Assembly: GCA_021162545.1 (NCBI GenBank)
Contig: JAGGYM010000065.1
Location: 1 to 38,629, forward strand
Origin: Dehalococcoidia bacterium
GTDB lineage: Bacteria > Chloroflexota > Dehalococcoidia > GIF9 > AB-539-J10
Length of the DNA stretch: 38,629 bases
Reading direction: 5' to 3'
Shown: positions 24,509-35,525 of the stretch, piece by piece
Position numbering within the stretch: the stretch's first letter is position 1
Layout: every line of letters starts with the position of its first letter
Position numbers and translations under genes: made by a program
Notes under the pieces: model-generated
Seen by the model: only the letters and a program-made list of their open reading frames with translations
Database searches by the model: none
What the model was told of the DNA's origin: nothing

Positions 24509-25105
24509 ATGCAACTACAGGAGTATTTTGACAGATTGGCTCTGACCTGGGACGAAGGGGTTACTCAAGAGGGAGTAGCTCTCCTTGGGGAGATCGTTCG
24601 AGGTCTGGAAATTAGAGCAGGAAGTCGCGTGCTTGACATTGGCAGTGGCACCGGTGTTCTCCTGCCTTTTCTGGCTGAGGCAGTTGGCACAGAAGGGAGA
24701 ATTATAGCGCTGGATTTCTCACGGAAGATGCTCCTTCAGGCTAAAGCCAAGGAATCCTCCTCTGGCGCAGCTTACACTCAAGCTGATGTTATGGCTATTC
24801 CCTTGCAAGGTAACTGTGTTGATCTGGTTCTCTGCAACAGCACCTTCCCCCATTTTAGCGATAAAGTTGGGGCGATGAAGGAAATGATCAGGGTGCTCAG
24901 GAATGATGGCAGACTGGTTATCTGCCACACGATGAGTCGCGAAGCAATTAATTGCCTTCACCGATCTATCGGAGGAGTGGTTGGCAATGACTTCCTGCCC
25001 GGTGAAGTTGAATTGAAAGAAATGGCGAAGCTCGCGGGACTGGCAATAACTTCCCTGGAAGATGGCTCCAGGCGATACCTGGTCATTGGAGAGAAGGAAG
25101 CTTGA
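24509..25105 (+). CDS. Class I SAM-dependent methyltransferase
   Basis: 198 residues, Methyltransf_11 type. Motif I VLDIGSGTGVLLPFL, motif II GRIIALDFSRKML, then QADVMAIPLQGNCVDLVLCN and VLRNDGRLVICHTM. It is complete and soluble. The substrate is unknown. Its ATG lies 2 bases after the znuB stop, so it is almost certainly in the same operon and perhaps under the same zinc control; the ribosome binding site is weak, suggesting coupling. A role in a zinc-binding small molecule or in zinc-limited metabolism is speculation. A longer open frame upstream overlaps znuB and is not used. Confidence 0.82.
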   Translation: MQLQEYFDRLALTWDEGVTQEGVALLGEIVRGLEIRAGSRVLDIGSGTGVLLPFLAEAVGTEGRIIALDFSRKMLLQAKAKESSSGAAYTQADVMAIPLQGNCVDLVLCNSTFPHFSDKVGAMKEMIRVLRNDGRLVICHTMSREAINCLHRSIGGVVGNDFLPGEVELKEMAKLAGLAITSLEDGSRRYLVIGEKEA

Positions 25106-25126
25106 ATTCTACTTGAGTGACGGGGA

Positions 25127-25147
25127 GGCCCTCTCTTTTTGAGGGGC
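25127..25147 (+). repeat. Hairpin after the znu operon
   Basis: GGCCCTC (25127-25133) and GAGGGGC (25141-25147) pair with one mismatch around TCTTTTT. The T-run is in the loop rather than after the stem, so intrinsic termination is doubtful. Confidence 0.3.
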
Positions 25148-25212
25148 GCAGGCGTCTATTCAAAAGTTGTTTTCCTGCGTTTTATCTCCACTCCACGAAA
25201 AGCTCGTCCGTT

Positions 25213-25241
25213 TTGACAAAATTTGATGCCTGTGTTAGCAT
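25213..25241 (+). promoter_or_regulatory. Promoter of rpoBC
   Basis: Perfect TTGACA (25213-25218), 17-base spacer, TAGCAT (25236-25241) preceded by TGT, an extended -10. The start near 25248 leaves a leader of about 100 bases in the 244-base spacer before rpoB. Strong promoter, fitting for RNA polymerase genes. Confidence 0.8.
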
Positions 25242-25349
25242 TGCCTCTTGCAGTGTGTCCTATGTTGCCTCCTATTTGTAAGACCTCTAAATTTCCCTAG
25301 TTTAGTGTCGTGAAGGGCATTTTGATTTTTATTTCAAGGAGAGAGCAGT

Positions 25350-28300
25350 ATGGTTGTTTCTTTGACCTCTGAAGGTAAATTAGTAAAATCCTTTGCCAAG
25401 TTGTCTGAGAAAGTGGAGGTGCCTGATCTCATCAGGGTGCAGCTTGATTCTTTCAGATGGTTTGAAGAAGAAGGCTTGAAGGAGCTATTTGAAGAAGTTT
25501 CTCCCATTCAAGATTACACCGGTGCCAGATTGGACTTGCGCTTTGTCGACTACGAGTTTCGGGAGACACAGCGGTCCGTTGCAGAGTGCCTGGAAAGAGG
25601 GGTGACGTATGCAGCCCCTTTGTACGTAACAGTCCAGTTGATAGTTAAGAGCACGGGGGAGATAAAGCAACAGGAATTGTTTTTCTGTGACTTTCCTCTG
25701 ATGACGGACAGCGGCACCTTTGTTATCTCCGGTGCAGAACGAGTGGTAGTTAGCCAGCTGACGCGCTTTCCCGGCGTTTACTTTACTATGAGCAGGGACC
25801 CATCAAGCGACCGGGAATTGGGCACAGCTAAGCTTGTAGCAGAACGCGGGGCATGGCTTGATTTTGACACATCCGGCAGGGATGTACTCTCAGTAAAGGT
25901 AAGCGGTAAGCGGAAAATACTTGCCACCACTTTGTTGCGCGCTATAGGCTATGAAACGGACGATGCTTTGATTGCTCTCTTCCAGGACGTGGATGATTCT
26001 CCTGAGCACACGTTTATTCGTTCTACTATGGAAAGAGATTCTCTGATTAAGAATAGAGCGGATGCCCTGGCAGACATTTACAGAAAATTGTCTTCTGGAG
26101 AACCCCCCAGCCTTGAGAGCGCCAGGACCCTGTTAAATAATTTCCTCTTCAATCCCAAGCGTTATAGCCTGGGCAAAGTCGGGCGTTACAAAATCAACAA
26201 GAAGTTGGGGCTTGATATCCCTCTGGATAATACCTGCCTGACGCCTGATGACCTGGTGCAGATAGTTCGCCGCCTCATATCTATAAATAATGGCAGGGAA
26301 ATTACCGATGACATAGACCATCTGGCGAATCGACGGGCGAGGACCATAGGATTCCTGCTGCAAAGGCAATTTCGCATCGGTCTGGCCCGGCTCGAGAAGG
26401 CTATTAAGGCGAGAATGAGCGTTCTTGGGCCCGAAGCATCGACTCCTACTTCTCTAATTAACGTTCGCCCCATGGTTGCTACCATAAGGGAATTTTTTGC
26501 CAGATCCCAGCTGTCTCAATTTATGGATCAGACGAACCCGCTGGCTGAGTTGACCCACAAGCGCCGCCTTTCTGCAATGGGGCCGGGAGGACTATCCAGG
26601 AAGCGGGCAGGATTTGAGGTTCGCGATGTACATCACTCACACTATGGCCGGATTTGCCCCATAGAAACTCCGGAGGGCCCTAATATTGGCTTGATTGGCT
26701 CCCTGGCAATTTATGCCAAGATTAATGAGTATGGTTTCATAGAAACTCCCTATCGTAAAGTTACCAACGAGATTCCCAATGTCCAGGGAGAATTGCAGGG
26801 AAGGACGATAAGGGAAGCCGTGCTGGATGGCGATGGGAATGTTGTAGCTGAGGCGGGCACCCTGGTTACGGAAGAAATTGCCAGCAGAATAACAAATCTT
26901 TCTCTTGAAAGAGTGAAAGTTGTTCCTTTTGTGTCTGCCCAGATCGTTTACCTGGCGGCCGAGGAAGAGGAGCAATATGCTATTGCTACTGCCAAAGTGA
27001 ATCTGAGCGGGGGAGGGGAATTTCTTGATAGCGTGGTGGAGGTTAAAAAGGGCAGCAGGTATTTTAAAGAGCAAGTGGACAGGGTAGATTTCATAGATGT
27101 CTCCCCCAGACAAATCTTTAGTGCAGCTGCCTGTCTTATCCCTTTCCTTGAGCATGATGATGCCAACCGGGCCTTGATGGGCTGTAATATGCAGCGTCAG
27201 GCGGTACCGCTGGTGTCCCCGCAGGCGCCTCTGGTAGCTACGGGGATGGAGAAGGAAGTGGCTAAGTACAGCAGCAGGATAATTTTTGCCCTTGATGATG
27301 GGGTGGTGACCTCGGTAACCAGCTCCCGGATCGTGGTCAGGGAAAGGGATGGGAAGGAGCGAACTTATGAGTTGAAGAAGTTTGTCAGGACTAATCAGGG
27401 AACAGCTATCAATCAAACTCCCCTAATGAGCAAAGGCGATGTGGTTAAGAAAGGCCAGGTTTTGGTGGATAGTTTTTCTGTCAGAGACGAGAAACTTGCC
27501 CTGGGGCGCAACGTTGTATGTGCCTTCATGAGTTGGGGGGGCTATAACTACGAAGACGCTATTATTCTCAGCAGCAGACTGGTTAAAGATGACGTTTACA
27601 CTTCTATCCATATTGAGAAGTATGAGGTAGAAGCGCGCGAGACCAAACTTGGACCGGAGGAGATAACCTCTGACATTCCCAATATAAGCGAAGATAGCTT
27701 TAGCGGGCTCGATGAGGCGGGTATCGTAAGGATTGGCGCCGAAGTGGGACCTGGAGATATTCTGGTGGGTAAAATTACTCCCAGAGGGGAAACTGAACCC
27801 ACCGCTGAAGAAAAATTATTGAGAGCTATTTTTGGAGGAAAGGCGCGTGAGGTGAAAGATAGCTCTCTGCGGATGCCTCCGGGGGGAAAGGGCAGGGTGG
27901 TTAATGTCAAAGTGTTCTCGCGAGAGAAAAATGATGAGTTGCCTGGAGGAGTAAGTACTCTCGTGCAGGTATGGGTGGCACAGAAACGCAAAGTTTCGGT
28001 GGGGGACAAGATGTCGGGACGTCATGGGAATAAGGGAGTCGTTTCTGTCATATTGCCGGAGGAAGACATGCCGTTTTTGCCTGATGGCACGCCCGTGGAT
28101 GTCGTTCTTAACCCTCTCGGCGTTCCCTCCAGAATGAATATAGGGCAGGTACTGGAAACTCATCTGGGATGGGCTGCTCGCATATTGGGATTCAGCGCGC
28201 TCACTCCGGTGTTTCATGGAGCTGATACTGTGGATATTGAAGATGCTTTGGGAAGGGTCTGGATAGCATGGGAAGCGGGTGCGGTCAGCTTTAATTCGAG

Positions 28301-28949
28301 AGGAGCAGGCGACAAGGCGGTTGATCAAGAGAAGGTAGCGGAATGGCTCCAGGCGCATGATTTTGGTGGCCAGGAAGTGATGGATGAAAACCGAAGAGGG
28401 GTGGCAAGAAGGGCGGCGCTTGTTTTGTGGCTTGAGAAACAGGGAATGGAGGCGCGCGACCTTGACGAGGAAGACTTGCGGCGTTTGGTACATGATGTCT
28501 ATAAGGAACGGCGAATTTATCCCCCTACTTTTGGCAAAATAGAGCTTCGAGATGGAAGAACCGGTATGCCCTTCGATCAACCTGTAACTGTAGGCTGTGC
28601 TTACATAATGAAATTGATACATCTTGTTGAAGACAAGGTACATGCTCGTTCCACGGGACCATATTCACTGATTACGCAACAGCCTTTGGGGGGAAAAGCT
28701 CAATTTGGGGGCCAGAGATTTGGAGAGATGGAGGTATGGGCATTGGAAGGTTATGGCGCTGCACATATGCTTCAGGAAATGCTTACCGTGAAGTCGGATG
28801 ATGTCGCGGGGCGAGCCAAGGCCTATGAAGCTATTGTTAAGGGAGAGGATATTCAGCAGCTTGGCGTTCCAGAATCAGCGAAGGTTTTGTTTATGGAATT
28901 GCGCAGTCTGGGTATTGCCGTTGAGTTGTTTAGTGAAGCCCCTGTCTAG
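25350..28949 (+). CDS. rpoB: RNA polymerase beta subunit
   Basis: 1199 residues. The beta subunit forms half of the active-site cleft. N-terminal [21 protein letters not shown]; the rifampicin region from about residue 382 ([20 protein letters not shown], then [20 protein letters not shown]), with wild-type Gln, Asp, His and Ser positions. Next come [41 protein letters not shown], and the C-terminal [20 protein letters not shown] and [26 protein letters not shown] precedes the ATG. Two transcribed partners: rpoC follows 49 bases on. No frameshift or large insertion is seen. Confidence 0.97.
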   Translation: MVVSLTSEGKLVKSFAKLSEKVEVPDLIRVQLDSFRWFEEEGLKELFEEVSPIQDYTGARLDLRFVDYEFRETQRSVAECLERGVTYAAPLYVTVQLIVKSTGEIKQQELFFCDFPLMTDSGTFVISGAERVVVSQLTRFPGVYFTMSRDPSSDRELGTAKLVAERGAWLDFDTSGRDVLSVKVSGKRKILATTLLRAIGYETDDALIALFQDVDDSPEHTFIRSTMERDSLIKNRADALADIYRKLSSGEPPSLESARTLLNNFLFNPKRYSLGKVGRYKINKKLGLDIPLDNTCLTPDDLVQIVRRLISINNGREITDDIDHLANRRARTIGFLLQRQFRIGLARLEKAIKARMSVLGPEASTPTSLINVRPMVATIREFFARSQLSQFMDQTNPLAELTHKRRLSAMGPGGLSRKRAGFEVRDVHHSHYGRICPIETPEGPNIGLIGSLAIYAKINEYGFIETPYRKVTNEIPNVQGELQGRTIREAVLDGDGNVVAEAGTLVTEEIASRITNLSLERVKVVPFVSAQIVYLAAEEEEQYAIATAKVNLSGGGEFLDSVVEVKKGSRYFKEQVDRVDFIDVSPRQIFSAAACLIPFLEHDDANRALMGCNMQRQAVPLVSPQAPLVATGMEKEVAKYSSRIIFALDDGVVTSVTSSRIVVRERDGKERTYELKKFVRTNQGTAINQTPLMSKGDVVKKGQVLVDSFSVRDEKLALGRNVVCAFMSWGGYNYEDAIILSSRLVKDDVYTSIHIEKYEVEARETKLGPEEITSDIPNISEDSFSGLDEAGIVRIGAEVGPGDILVGKITPRGETEPTAEEKLLRAIFGGKAREVKDSSLRMPPGGKGRVVNVKVFSREKNDELPGGVSTLVQVWVAQKRKVSVGDKMSGRHGNKGVVSVILPEEDMPFLPDGTPVDVVLNPLGVPSRMNIGQVLETHLGWAARILGFSALTPVFHGADTVDIEDALGRVWIAWEAGAVSFNSRGAGDKAVDQEKVAEWLQAHDFGGQEVMDENRRGVARRAALVLWLEKQGMEARDLDEEDLRRLVHDVYKERRIYPPTFGKIELRDGRTGMPFDQPVTVGCAYIMKLIHLVEDKVHARSTGPYSLITQQPLGGKAQFGGQRFGEMEVWALEGYGAAHMLQEMLTVKSDDVAGRAKAYEAIVKGEDIQQLGVPESAKVLFMELRSLGIAVELFSEAPV

Positions 28950-28998
28950 TGGGCAGGGAAGATCTGCAGGTTAGGAATTTGAGATTACGGGGAGAAAG

Positions 28999-31900
28999 AT
29001 GGCACAGTTTAATGATGTTCAATCTATTAGAATAAGCCTTGCTTCGCCAGAACAGGTCAGAAGCTGGTCTCATGGAGAGGTGACCAAGGCTGAAACGATA
29101 AACTATCGTACATTGAAGCCGGAAAGGGACGGGCTTTTTTGCGAGAGAATTTTTGGCCCTGTCAAAGATTTCGAGTGTCACTGTGGGAAATATAAGAAAA
29201 TACGCTATAAGGGCGTGATCTGTGATAAATGCGGAGTAGAGGTAGCTCATTCCAGCGTGCGCAGGGAGCGCATGGGTCATATAGAGCTGGCGGCTCCTGT
29301 TGCCCATATATGGTTCGTTAAACTGGTGCCTAGCCGTCTCGGCCTCCTGCTGGACTTATCTCCGCGAAATTTGGAGAGCGTTGTCTATTTTGCGCGGTAT
29401 ATCGTAACCTCGGTTGATGAAGAGGCCAAGCAGAAGAAGATGCAGGAGATTGAGCAAGAGGGGGCTGATAAGGTCTCTGAAATGGAAAGGGAGGTTGAAA
29501 AACTAGAGGCTGAAGTAGACCTGGAAAAAGAAGGAGGCATCGGAGAAGTTAACAGGTTGCGTGCCGGATTTGTAGAGAAGCGGCAGGGATGCGCAGAGGA
29601 ATTAAAGGCGAAGAAAGGAGAACTGGATAAACTTCGGAAACTGAAATTGCTTACTGAAGAAGAGTACAGGAAAATGAAAGACCGGTACGGTGAAATCTTT
29701 GAAGCCGGCATGGGGGCTGAGTCCATTCTGGAGATCCTGAAGGGAATTGATGTGGATGAGTTGCATCAGGAGCTCCGGGAACAGGTACATAATGCGTCGG
29801 GACAACTGCACAAGAAAGCCAGTAAGCGATTGCAGTTGGTGGAAGCGCTTAAGCTCAGCGGGAATAAACCTGAGTGGATGGTGCTAACCGTGCTTCCTGT
29901 ATTGCCTCCTTCTCTGCGCCCCGTGGTTCAACTGGATGGTGGTCGTTTCGTCATCAGCGATCTCAATGACCTCTATCGAAGAGTTATCAATCGTAACAAC
30001 CGTCTCCGCCGGCTTGTGAGGCTGGGTGCCCCTCAGATCATTGTCCGCAATGAAAAGCGCATGTTGCAGGAAGCAGTAGATTCCCTTGTCGATAATGGGC
30101 GCAGAGGGCGCATGGTTACCACGGGCAATAATCATGAACTTAAGTCGCTGGCTGCCATGCTCAGCGGCAAGAGGGGCCGCTTTCGCCAGAATCTGCTGGG
30201 CAAGAGAGTGGATTATAGTGGCCGGTCGGTTATCACTGTGGGGCCCGGTCTCAAGCTCCACCAGTGTGGTTTGCCCCGACATGTTGCACTGGAGTTGTTT
30301 AAACCGTTCGTTATTCATAAGCTTATCATGAAGGGTTTTGCTACCAATCTGAAGATTGCCAAGAGGCAGATAGAGAAGGATAGGCCCGAGGTCTGGGATG
30401 CGCTTGATGAAGCAATAAGAGAGCGTCCTGTCTTGCTTAATCGTGCTCCTACCCTCCACCGTCTCAGCATCCAGGCCTTTGAACCGGTATTGATTGACGG
30501 AGATGCCTTTCAGCTGCATCCTTTGGTCTGTACTGGCTTTAATGCCGATTTTGATGGCGACCAGATGGCAGTTCATGTGCCGTTGTCGCGTGCGGCGGTG
30601 AAGGAGGCACGGGAGCTTATGCTCAGCATCTACAATGTGTTACTGCCGAGCAATGGAGAGCCCGTAATGTCTCCTACCCTGGATATGGTCCTGGGTTGCT
30701 ATTATTTAACCAGTATCAGGAAGGGGGCTAAGGGAGAAGGGAAAAATTTCGCTAACTTTGAAGAGGCGAAGCTGGCCTGTGAACTTGGAGCCGTAGACTT
30801 TTGTGCCGGAGTCGTGATACGGGATGAGGGGGGAAAAAGAATAAATACCTCTGTGGGGCGGGTTCTGTTCAACGATGCTCTGCCTCCGCAACTGCGTTTC
30901 TGCAATGAGGCGGTAGGCAAGTCTACTCTGAGGTCGCTGGTATCGGAGTGCATACGGTTGCTGGGCAATGAGACTACAGCTGCAGTACTGGATGACTTAA
31001 AACAGCTGGGGTTTGAGCAGGCTACCAAGTCGGGGGTATCCATGGCGATGAATGACCTCGAAGAGCCCGTAACCAAGCCCGAGATCATTAAAGCAGCAGA
31101 AGAGCAGGTTGGCGTTGTCAAGGATGACTTTGAGCGAGGATTGATTACAGAAGACGAGCGCTATGAAAGTACGGTTCAAATATGGATGGAAACCACGGAT
31201 AAAATCACGGAGGAAGTAGCTCATTCTCTGGATACCTATGGTGGCATTTACATGATGGTTACCTCGGGCGCCAAGGGAAATATCTCTCAAATCAGCCAGA
31301 TGGTAGGTATGAGGGGACTGATGACTGACCCTACGGGCAAGATAATAGACTTCCCCATTAAATCGAGCTTCCGTGAGGGACTGGATCCCATGGAATACTT
31401 CATTTCGACCCACGGAGCCAGGAAAGGTTTGGCTGATACAGCCTTGAGAACATCAGATAGTGGCTATCTTACCCGACGCCTGATAGATGTAGCACAGGAT
31501 GTCATTGTGTCCGAAGAAGACTGCGGCACTCCGGAAGGGGTCTGGATATCCAGGCAGCAGAGAGATAATTCTCTGCCTCCCTTTGCAGAGAGGATTCTGG
31601 GATATCTGGCGGCAGCTAGAATTGTTGACCCAGGCACCGGTGAAGTTATTGCCGAGCGCAATGAAGAAATTGATGAGGACAGGGTGAAACGAATTGTTGA
31701 GGCGGAAATAGAGAGAGTTTATTTGAGGTCGCCGCTTACCTGTCGGTCTCGAGGAGGTATTTGCCAGTATTGCTATGGCAGAGATCTGGGCAAGAGGAAG
31801 CTGGTAGAGATGCGCACAGCTGTTGGGATCGTTGCGGCACAGAGCATCGGGGAACCCGGGACGCAGCTTACTTTGCGCACCTTTCATACAGGAGGAGTGG

Positions 31901-32868
31901 TAGGTCTTGATATTACCACGGGCTTGCCCCGCGTGGGGGAGCTTTTTGAAGCGAGAAATCCCAAGGGGAACGCTATCATTTCCGAAATCGGGGGCACTGT
32001 CGAACTGGTTCGAAATGGGAAAACCACCGTCAAGATCAGTAATACGGAATCGTATCTGGACGAATATACCATTCCGCCGGGGGCAAATCTTCTCGTGGGT
32101 GAGGGGCAATGGATCAACGTTGGAGCTCCGTTGTATTCGCTGGATGAGGGGGAGGGATACTTGCCATCAGCGATGGCCAAGATTTCGGGACAGGTGGACT
32201 TTTTGACTGGAGAGGAAGAGGATGAGGCAGAACCCGGGACAAAGAAGATTTGCATTAGATATGATGAGAGCGAAAGCAGGGAATATACTGTACCTGCAGG
32301 GGTATATTTGATGGTGAAGACAGGGGATGAGGTAAAGGCGGGGCAAAAGATCACGGAAGGCGTTGTTAACCCTCAGGATATCCTGCATATCATGGGGAAA
32401 GAGGAGGTGCAGAGGTATTTAATTGATGAGGTGCAGAAGGTATATCGTTCCCAGGGGGTTAATATCCACGACAAGCATATTGCCGTCATTGTCCGGCAGA
32501 TGCTGACCTATGTCAGGATTACTTCTCCTGGTGATACAGAGTTGTTGCCGGGAGAGATGGTAGACAGGTTCGTTTATGCGGATGTGAATGCCAAGATACT
32601 GGCTGAGGGAGGCGAACCGGCAACAGCTCAGGCTGTGCTTTTGGGGGTGACCAGGGCCAGCCTGAGTAAAGATAGCTGGCTGGCTGCGGCTTCCTTCCAG
32701 GAGACCGGCCGCGTTCTTGTCGATGCTGCCCTTAAAGGCAAGACGGACAGGCTTGTAGGCCTTAAGGAAAGCGTCATCCTGGGAAAACTTGTCCCTGCTT
32801 GTGCTCTGGAGGAGAAGGAGGAGGAGGAGGAGGAGCATAAGCTTTTCGAACAGGTTCCCTCTCTTTGA
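28999..32868 (+). CDS. rpoC: RNA polymerase beta' subunit
   Basis: 1289 residues, undivided. N-terminal zinc site C60, C62, C75, C78 (ECHCGKYKK ... VICDKCG). A strongly charged coiled-coil-like stretch (about 135-225) follows. The catalytic metal site is [12 protein letters not shown] (D517, D519, D521), with bridge helix and trigger-loop parts following. The second zinc site is formed by EEDCGT with [37 protein letters not shown] appears here as [16 protein letters not shown]. It ends in an acidic run ([13 protein letters not shown]). GGGGAG precedes the ATG. Forms the core enzyme with RpoB and alpha. Confidence 0.97.
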   Translation: MAQFNDVQSIRISLASPEQVRSWSHGEVTKAETINYRTLKPERDGLFCERIFGPVKDFECHCGKYKKIRYKGVICDKCGVEVAHSSVRRERMGHIELAAPVAHIWFVKLVPSRLGLLLDLSPRNLESVVYFARYIVTSVDEEAKQKKMQEIEQEGADKVSEMEREVEKLEAEVDLEKEGGIGEVNRLRAGFVEKRQGCAEELKAKKGELDKLRKLKLLTEEEYRKMKDRYGEIFEAGMGAESILEILKGIDVDELHQELREQVHNASGQLHKKASKRLQLVEALKLSGNKPEWMVLTVLPVLPPSLRPVVQLDGGRFVISDLNDLYRRVINRNNRLRRLVRLGAPQIIVRNEKRMLQEAVDSLVDNGRRGRMVTTGNNHELKSLAAMLSGKRGRFRQNLLGKRVDYSGRSVITVGPGLKLHQCGLPRHVALELFKPFVIHKLIMKGFATNLKIAKRQIEKDRPEVWDALDEAIRERPVLLNRAPTLHRLSIQAFEPVLIDGDAFQLHPLVCTGFNADFDGDQMAVHVPLSRAAVKEARELMLSIYNVLLPSNGEPVMSPTLDMVLGCYYLTSIRKGAKGEGKNFANFEEAKLACELGAVDFCAGVVIRDEGGKRINTSVGRVLFNDALPPQLRFCNEAVGKSTLRSLVSECIRLLGNETTAAVLDDLKQLGFEQATKSGVSMAMNDLEEPVTKPEIIKAAEEQVGVVKDDFERGLITEDERYESTVQIWMETTDKITEEVAHSLDTYGGIYMMVTSGAKGNISQISQMVGMRGLMTDPTGKIIDFPIKSSFREGLDPMEYFISTHGARKGLADTALRTSDSGYLTRRLIDVAQDVIVSEEDCGTPEGVWISRQQRDNSLPPFAERILGYLAAARIVDPGTGEVIAERNEEIDEDRVKRIVEAEIERVYLRSPLTCRSRGGICQYCYGRDLGKRKLVEMRTAVGIVAAQSIGEPGTQLTLRTFHTGGVVGLDITTGLPRVGELFEARNPKGNAIISEIGGTVELVRNGKTTVKISNTESYLDEYTIPPGANLLVGEGQWINVGAPLYSLDEGEGYLPSAMAKISGQVDFLTGEEEDEAEPGTKKICIRYDESESREYTVPAGVYLMVKTGDEVKAGQKITEGVVNPQDILHIMGKEEVQRYLIDEVQKVYRSQGVNIHDKHIAVIVRQMLTYVRITSPGDTELLPGEMVDRFVYADVNAKILAEGGEPATAQAVLLGVTRASLSKDSWLAAASFQETGRVLVDAALKGKTDRLVGLKESVILGKLVPACALEEKEEEEEEHKLFEQVPSL

Positions 32869-32920
32869 AGGCAACATCATTTTGGTGGATGGGGGATATC
32901 TTTACTGAGAAGAGGCTAAA

Positions 32921-33955
32921 GTGGACCAGAACGGAGAGAGGAGAGTTGTTTCCGGAGAAGCCGTGGCTCAGGATAGCTTTATAGATTCTGAGCTCCGCCC
33001 CAGGAGGCTGAAGGAATTCATAGGGCAGGAAAAGGTCAAAGACAACCTGAGAATAACTATTTCTGCTGCTCAAAAGAGGGGAGAGCCCTTAGACCATGTC
33101 GTTCTTCACAGCCCTCCCGGGCTGGGGAAGACCACCCTCGCCTGCATTATTGCTGCTGAGATGGGAGTCAGCATCAGAGTCACTTCGGGCCCAGCAATAG
33201 AGAGGCCTGGAGATCTGGCGGCGATGCTCTCCAGTTTGCGGGAAGGGGATATACTTTTCATTGATGAAATTCACAGGCTCAGCCATACGGTAGAGGAAAA
33301 GCTCTATCCTGCTATGGAAGATTTCGTCTTTGACATCTTTCTGGGCAAAGGACCTGCGGCGAGGAGTTTGCGGTTGGGTTTGTCCCGCTTTACCCTGATT
33401 GGAGCTACCACGCGTTTTGCCATGATGAGTCCCCCTCTCCGGGATAGATTTGGCTCAAGATATCACCTTGAGTTTTATGAAGGGGCAGCGATGTTGAAGA
33501 TTCTGGAACGTTCCGCAGTTATCCTTAAGGTAGCAGTGGAGAGGGAAGGGCTTATTCAAATTGCACGGTGTTCCAGAGGAACCCCCAGGGTAGCCAACCG
33601 CCTTTTGAAGAGGATACGGGACTATGCACAGGTTATGGGGGATGGCGTGATCTCAGAGGAAACGGCCCTGAGAGGGCTTTCTATGATGGAAATAGATTCC
33701 ATGGGACTGGATGACGTTGACCATAAATTGTTGCACACCATAATTGATAAATTCGATGGGGGTCCTGTGGGACTGGACACCATCGCTGCTTCCATCAGCG
33801 AAGATGCTGATACCATTATGGATGTTTATGAGCCCTATCTCCTGCGGTTGGGTTTCCTGGATCGCACCCCTCGAGGCAGAGTTGCCACCAGACTTGCTTA
33901 TGAGCATCTGGAGCTATCGAGGAAAGAAAATACCGCGCAGGGCTCCTTTTTATAG
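32921..33955 (+). CDS. ruvB: Holliday junction branch-migration helicase RuvB
   Basis: 344 residues. The AAA+ motor drives branch migration of Holliday junctions with Ruv[21 protein letters not shown]-loop S64-PPGLGKTT where nearly all RuvB proteins have [24 protein letters not shown]; Walker [12 protein letters not shown]; sensor 1 IGATTR; arginine finger [10 protein letters not shown]; winged helix with [16 protein letters not shown] and RTPRGRVAT. The start is GTG 32921 with AGAGG upstream. It follows rpoC by 52 bases and may be co-transcribed. No ruvA or ruvC is in the window. Converges with the HAAS gene; a short repeat (AGCGCT at 33954-33959 and 33968-33973) lies at the junction. Confidence 0.95.
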   Translation: MDQNGERRVVSGEAVAQDSFIDSELRPRRLKEFIGQEKVKDNLRITISAAQKRGEPLDHVVLHSPPGLGKTTLACIIAAEMGVSIRVTSGPAIERPGDLAAMLSSLREGDILFIDEIHRLSHTVEEKLYPAMEDFVFDIFLGKGPAARSLRLGLSRFTLIGATTRFAMMSPPLRDRFGSRYHLEFYEGAAMLKILERSAVILKVAVEREGLIQIARCSRGTPRVANRLLKRIRDYAQVMGDGVISEETALRGLSMMEIDSMGLDDVDHKLLHTIIDKFDGGPVGLDTIAASISEDADTIMDVYEPYLLRLGFLDRTPRGRVATRLAYEHLELSRKENTAQGSFL

Positions 33956-33980
33956 CGCTGCAGAGTGAGCGCTGGCAAGT

Positions 33981-34916
33981 TCAGGAAGTTCCCCACTTCT
34001 CCTGTCTTTTGGGCAGAGAAAAAACCTGCTCAGTTCGTATGAAAAGCGGGCTAATGAAGGCACATAAAAAGATGGCCTGCAAGACCCAGCTCCCAAAGCT
34101 GGCATTTCCCCCTCCTTCCAGGGCTATCAAGAGGGGGATGATAATTGGAGGAATCAAAAGGATGGCAATTTTATACTGACGCTGTCTGAGGCGAACAAAG
34201 ATAGCAGTTGCTATTGCCAGGGACAGGAAACTGATTATGACCCAGAGGATCCTCGATTCCATCTGTTCTATAACGACACTGCCCGTGGAAAACTCTTCTC
34301 CTGTGCCCAGCGAGAGCAGCCAGCTGAACGCCACTAGCATGGGGGACAGCATCAGTAAGGCATTGAGCTTGTCCTGTTGCGCAACTTGTCTTGCTATGTA
34401 GATGATAGCGGAGAGAGCAAGAGTGATGTAAATGAGCGTTGCTATCCAGCCCCAACCTGCAGAAAGATAGATTAACAGCACTCCTCCGATTATTACCGGG
34501 AGCAGATAATATCCCAGCCAGGGCATGAGCCATGTGGGCTTATTCTGATACCAGCCATAGACCGTCACCACGGCGATCGCTATCAGCGTGATTAGCAAAC
34601 AGGCGATGCTCTGCCAGTAATATGAAGCGACAATGAGCAGTGCTACTAATAAGTGGGGCAATGCGGCCAGAAATGATTCTTGCCAGCTGCCTTGAGCATG
34701 CGTTTCATAAATTTCCTGGGCGATTGTTTCTGGCGAACCGAGAGCATGAAGGGCAAGTTCTTCCGCCTCTTCCTCATTGAGGTCGTTCCTCTTCAGCTCC
34801 TGGATTCTATCCTCAAGGTGCGTATAAAGTTCCCGGACGGCACTCTCTTTAATGCCAGGGGTAACGTGAAGATGAGATTGGAATCGAATTAGGTAACGGC
34901 TTATCCTGTTGTTCAT
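33981..34916 (-). CDS. HAAS-domain (DUF1700-like) multi-pass membrane protein
   Basis: 311 residues. The N-terminal 75 residues are a soluble helical HAAS-type domain (ISRYLIRFQSHLHVTP, then AVRELYTHLEDRIQEL, then EEAEELALHALGSPETIAQE). The remainder is a run of about eight hydrophobic segments separated by short charged loops. HAAS proteins are typically encoded just after a PadR regulator, as here (6-base gap), and such pairs are thought to sense or respond to membrane stress; the biochemical role is unknown. The ATG overlaps no other gene; the ribosome binding site is weak, suggesting coupling to padR. Confidence 0.75.
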   Translation of the reverse strand: MNNRISRYLIRFQSHLHVTPGIKESAVRELYTHLEDRIQELKRNDLNEEEAEELALHALGSPETIAQEIYETHAQGSWQESFLAALPHLLVALLIVASYYWQSIACLLITLIAIAVVTVYGWYQNKPTWLMPWLGYYLLPVIIGGVLLIYLSAGWGWIATLIYITLALSAIIYIARQVAQQDKLNALLMLSPMLVAFSWLLSLGTGEEFSTGSVVIEQMESRILWVIISFLSLAIATAIFVRLRQRQYKIAILLIPPIIIPLLIALEGGGNASFGSWVLQAIFLCAFISPLFIRTEQVFSLPKRQEKWGTS

Positions 34917-34922
34917 TGTAGC

Positions 34923-35258
34923 TCAAGCTGTCTCTGGCTGGATAATGGCTTTCACCGCTGAGGAAAAGTCCTGCCAGATGGTTAATCTTTTAGCCAGTGC
35001 CTCCTGCCCTGAGGGAGTTATGGAATAGTACCTTCTCTGTTGCCCGTTGGGCAGCAATTGCCACTCGCCCCGTACGAGTTCATCTCTCTCCAGGCGATGC
35101 AGAGCGGGATAGAGAGTGCCCTCCCTGAAGCGGAAGTAACCATTGCTCCTTCTCTCCAGCTCCTTTATTATCTGGTATCCGTACATGGGCTGGTAGCTGA
35201 TGAGAGAAAGCAGCAAAGAATCGGTGTTGCCTTTTAGTAACTCTCGAGCTGAATCCAT
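34923..35258 (-). CDS. PadR-family transcriptional regulator
   Basis: 111 residues. A winged-helix domain with the family pattern SLISYQPMYGYQIIKELERR, then FREGTLYPALHRLERDELV and RRYYSITPSGQEAL, and one short C-terminal helix, giving the small PadR-s2 type. It probably represses its own operon (padR plus HAAS gene). Possibly it also affects the divergent TRAP transporter genes 267 bases away. A promoter is visible at 35285-35314. The ligand is unknown. Confidence 0.9.
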   Translation of the reverse strand: MDSARELLKGNTDSLLLSLISYQPMYGYQIIKELERRSNGYFRFREGTLYPALHRLERDELVRGEWQLLPNGQQRRYYSITPSGQEALAKRLTIWQDFSSAVKAIIQPETA

Positions 35259-35284
35259 TCGTTTATCGCGACAACCTCACGTTC

Positions 35285-35314
35285 ATTGTAACAGATGTGG
35301 TGAAAGCAGGGCAA
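35285..35314 (-). promoter_or_regulatory. Promoter of padR-HAAS operon
   Basis: On the minus strand TTGCCC (35314-35309), 18-base spacer, TACAAT (35290-35285). The start near 35278 leaves a leader of about 20 bases with GAGG. Confidence 0.5.
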
Positions 35315-35349
35315 AAGGGAGTTTTTTCTGTAATTCCGCAGGACATCTA

Positions 35350-35387
35350 TTGACTTCTTTCCCTGTGAAGTGTTAAGTTAGCCTTAA
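35350..35387 (+). promoter_or_regulatory. Possible dctP promoter with inverted repeat
   Basis: TTGACT (35350-35355) is followed 17 bases on by TTAAGT (35373-35378), a poor -10. An inverted repeat TTAAG/CTTAA (35373-35377, 35383-35387) overlaps it. The remaining leader to 35525 is strongly purine-rich (about 35408-35483) and holds a second unused GGAGG near 35450. Confidence 0.3.
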
Positions 35388-35525
35388 GCATTTGGATGTG
35401 CTTTGCAGGGGGCAAGTGAGGGAAGATAGCAGCCAGGAGAAAGGTGAAAGGAGGTAAGAAGAAAGAGAGAAAAATAAGGAAGTTGCTCTGGAGATTAAAT
35501 AAATATACAACAAGGAGGCGGAATT

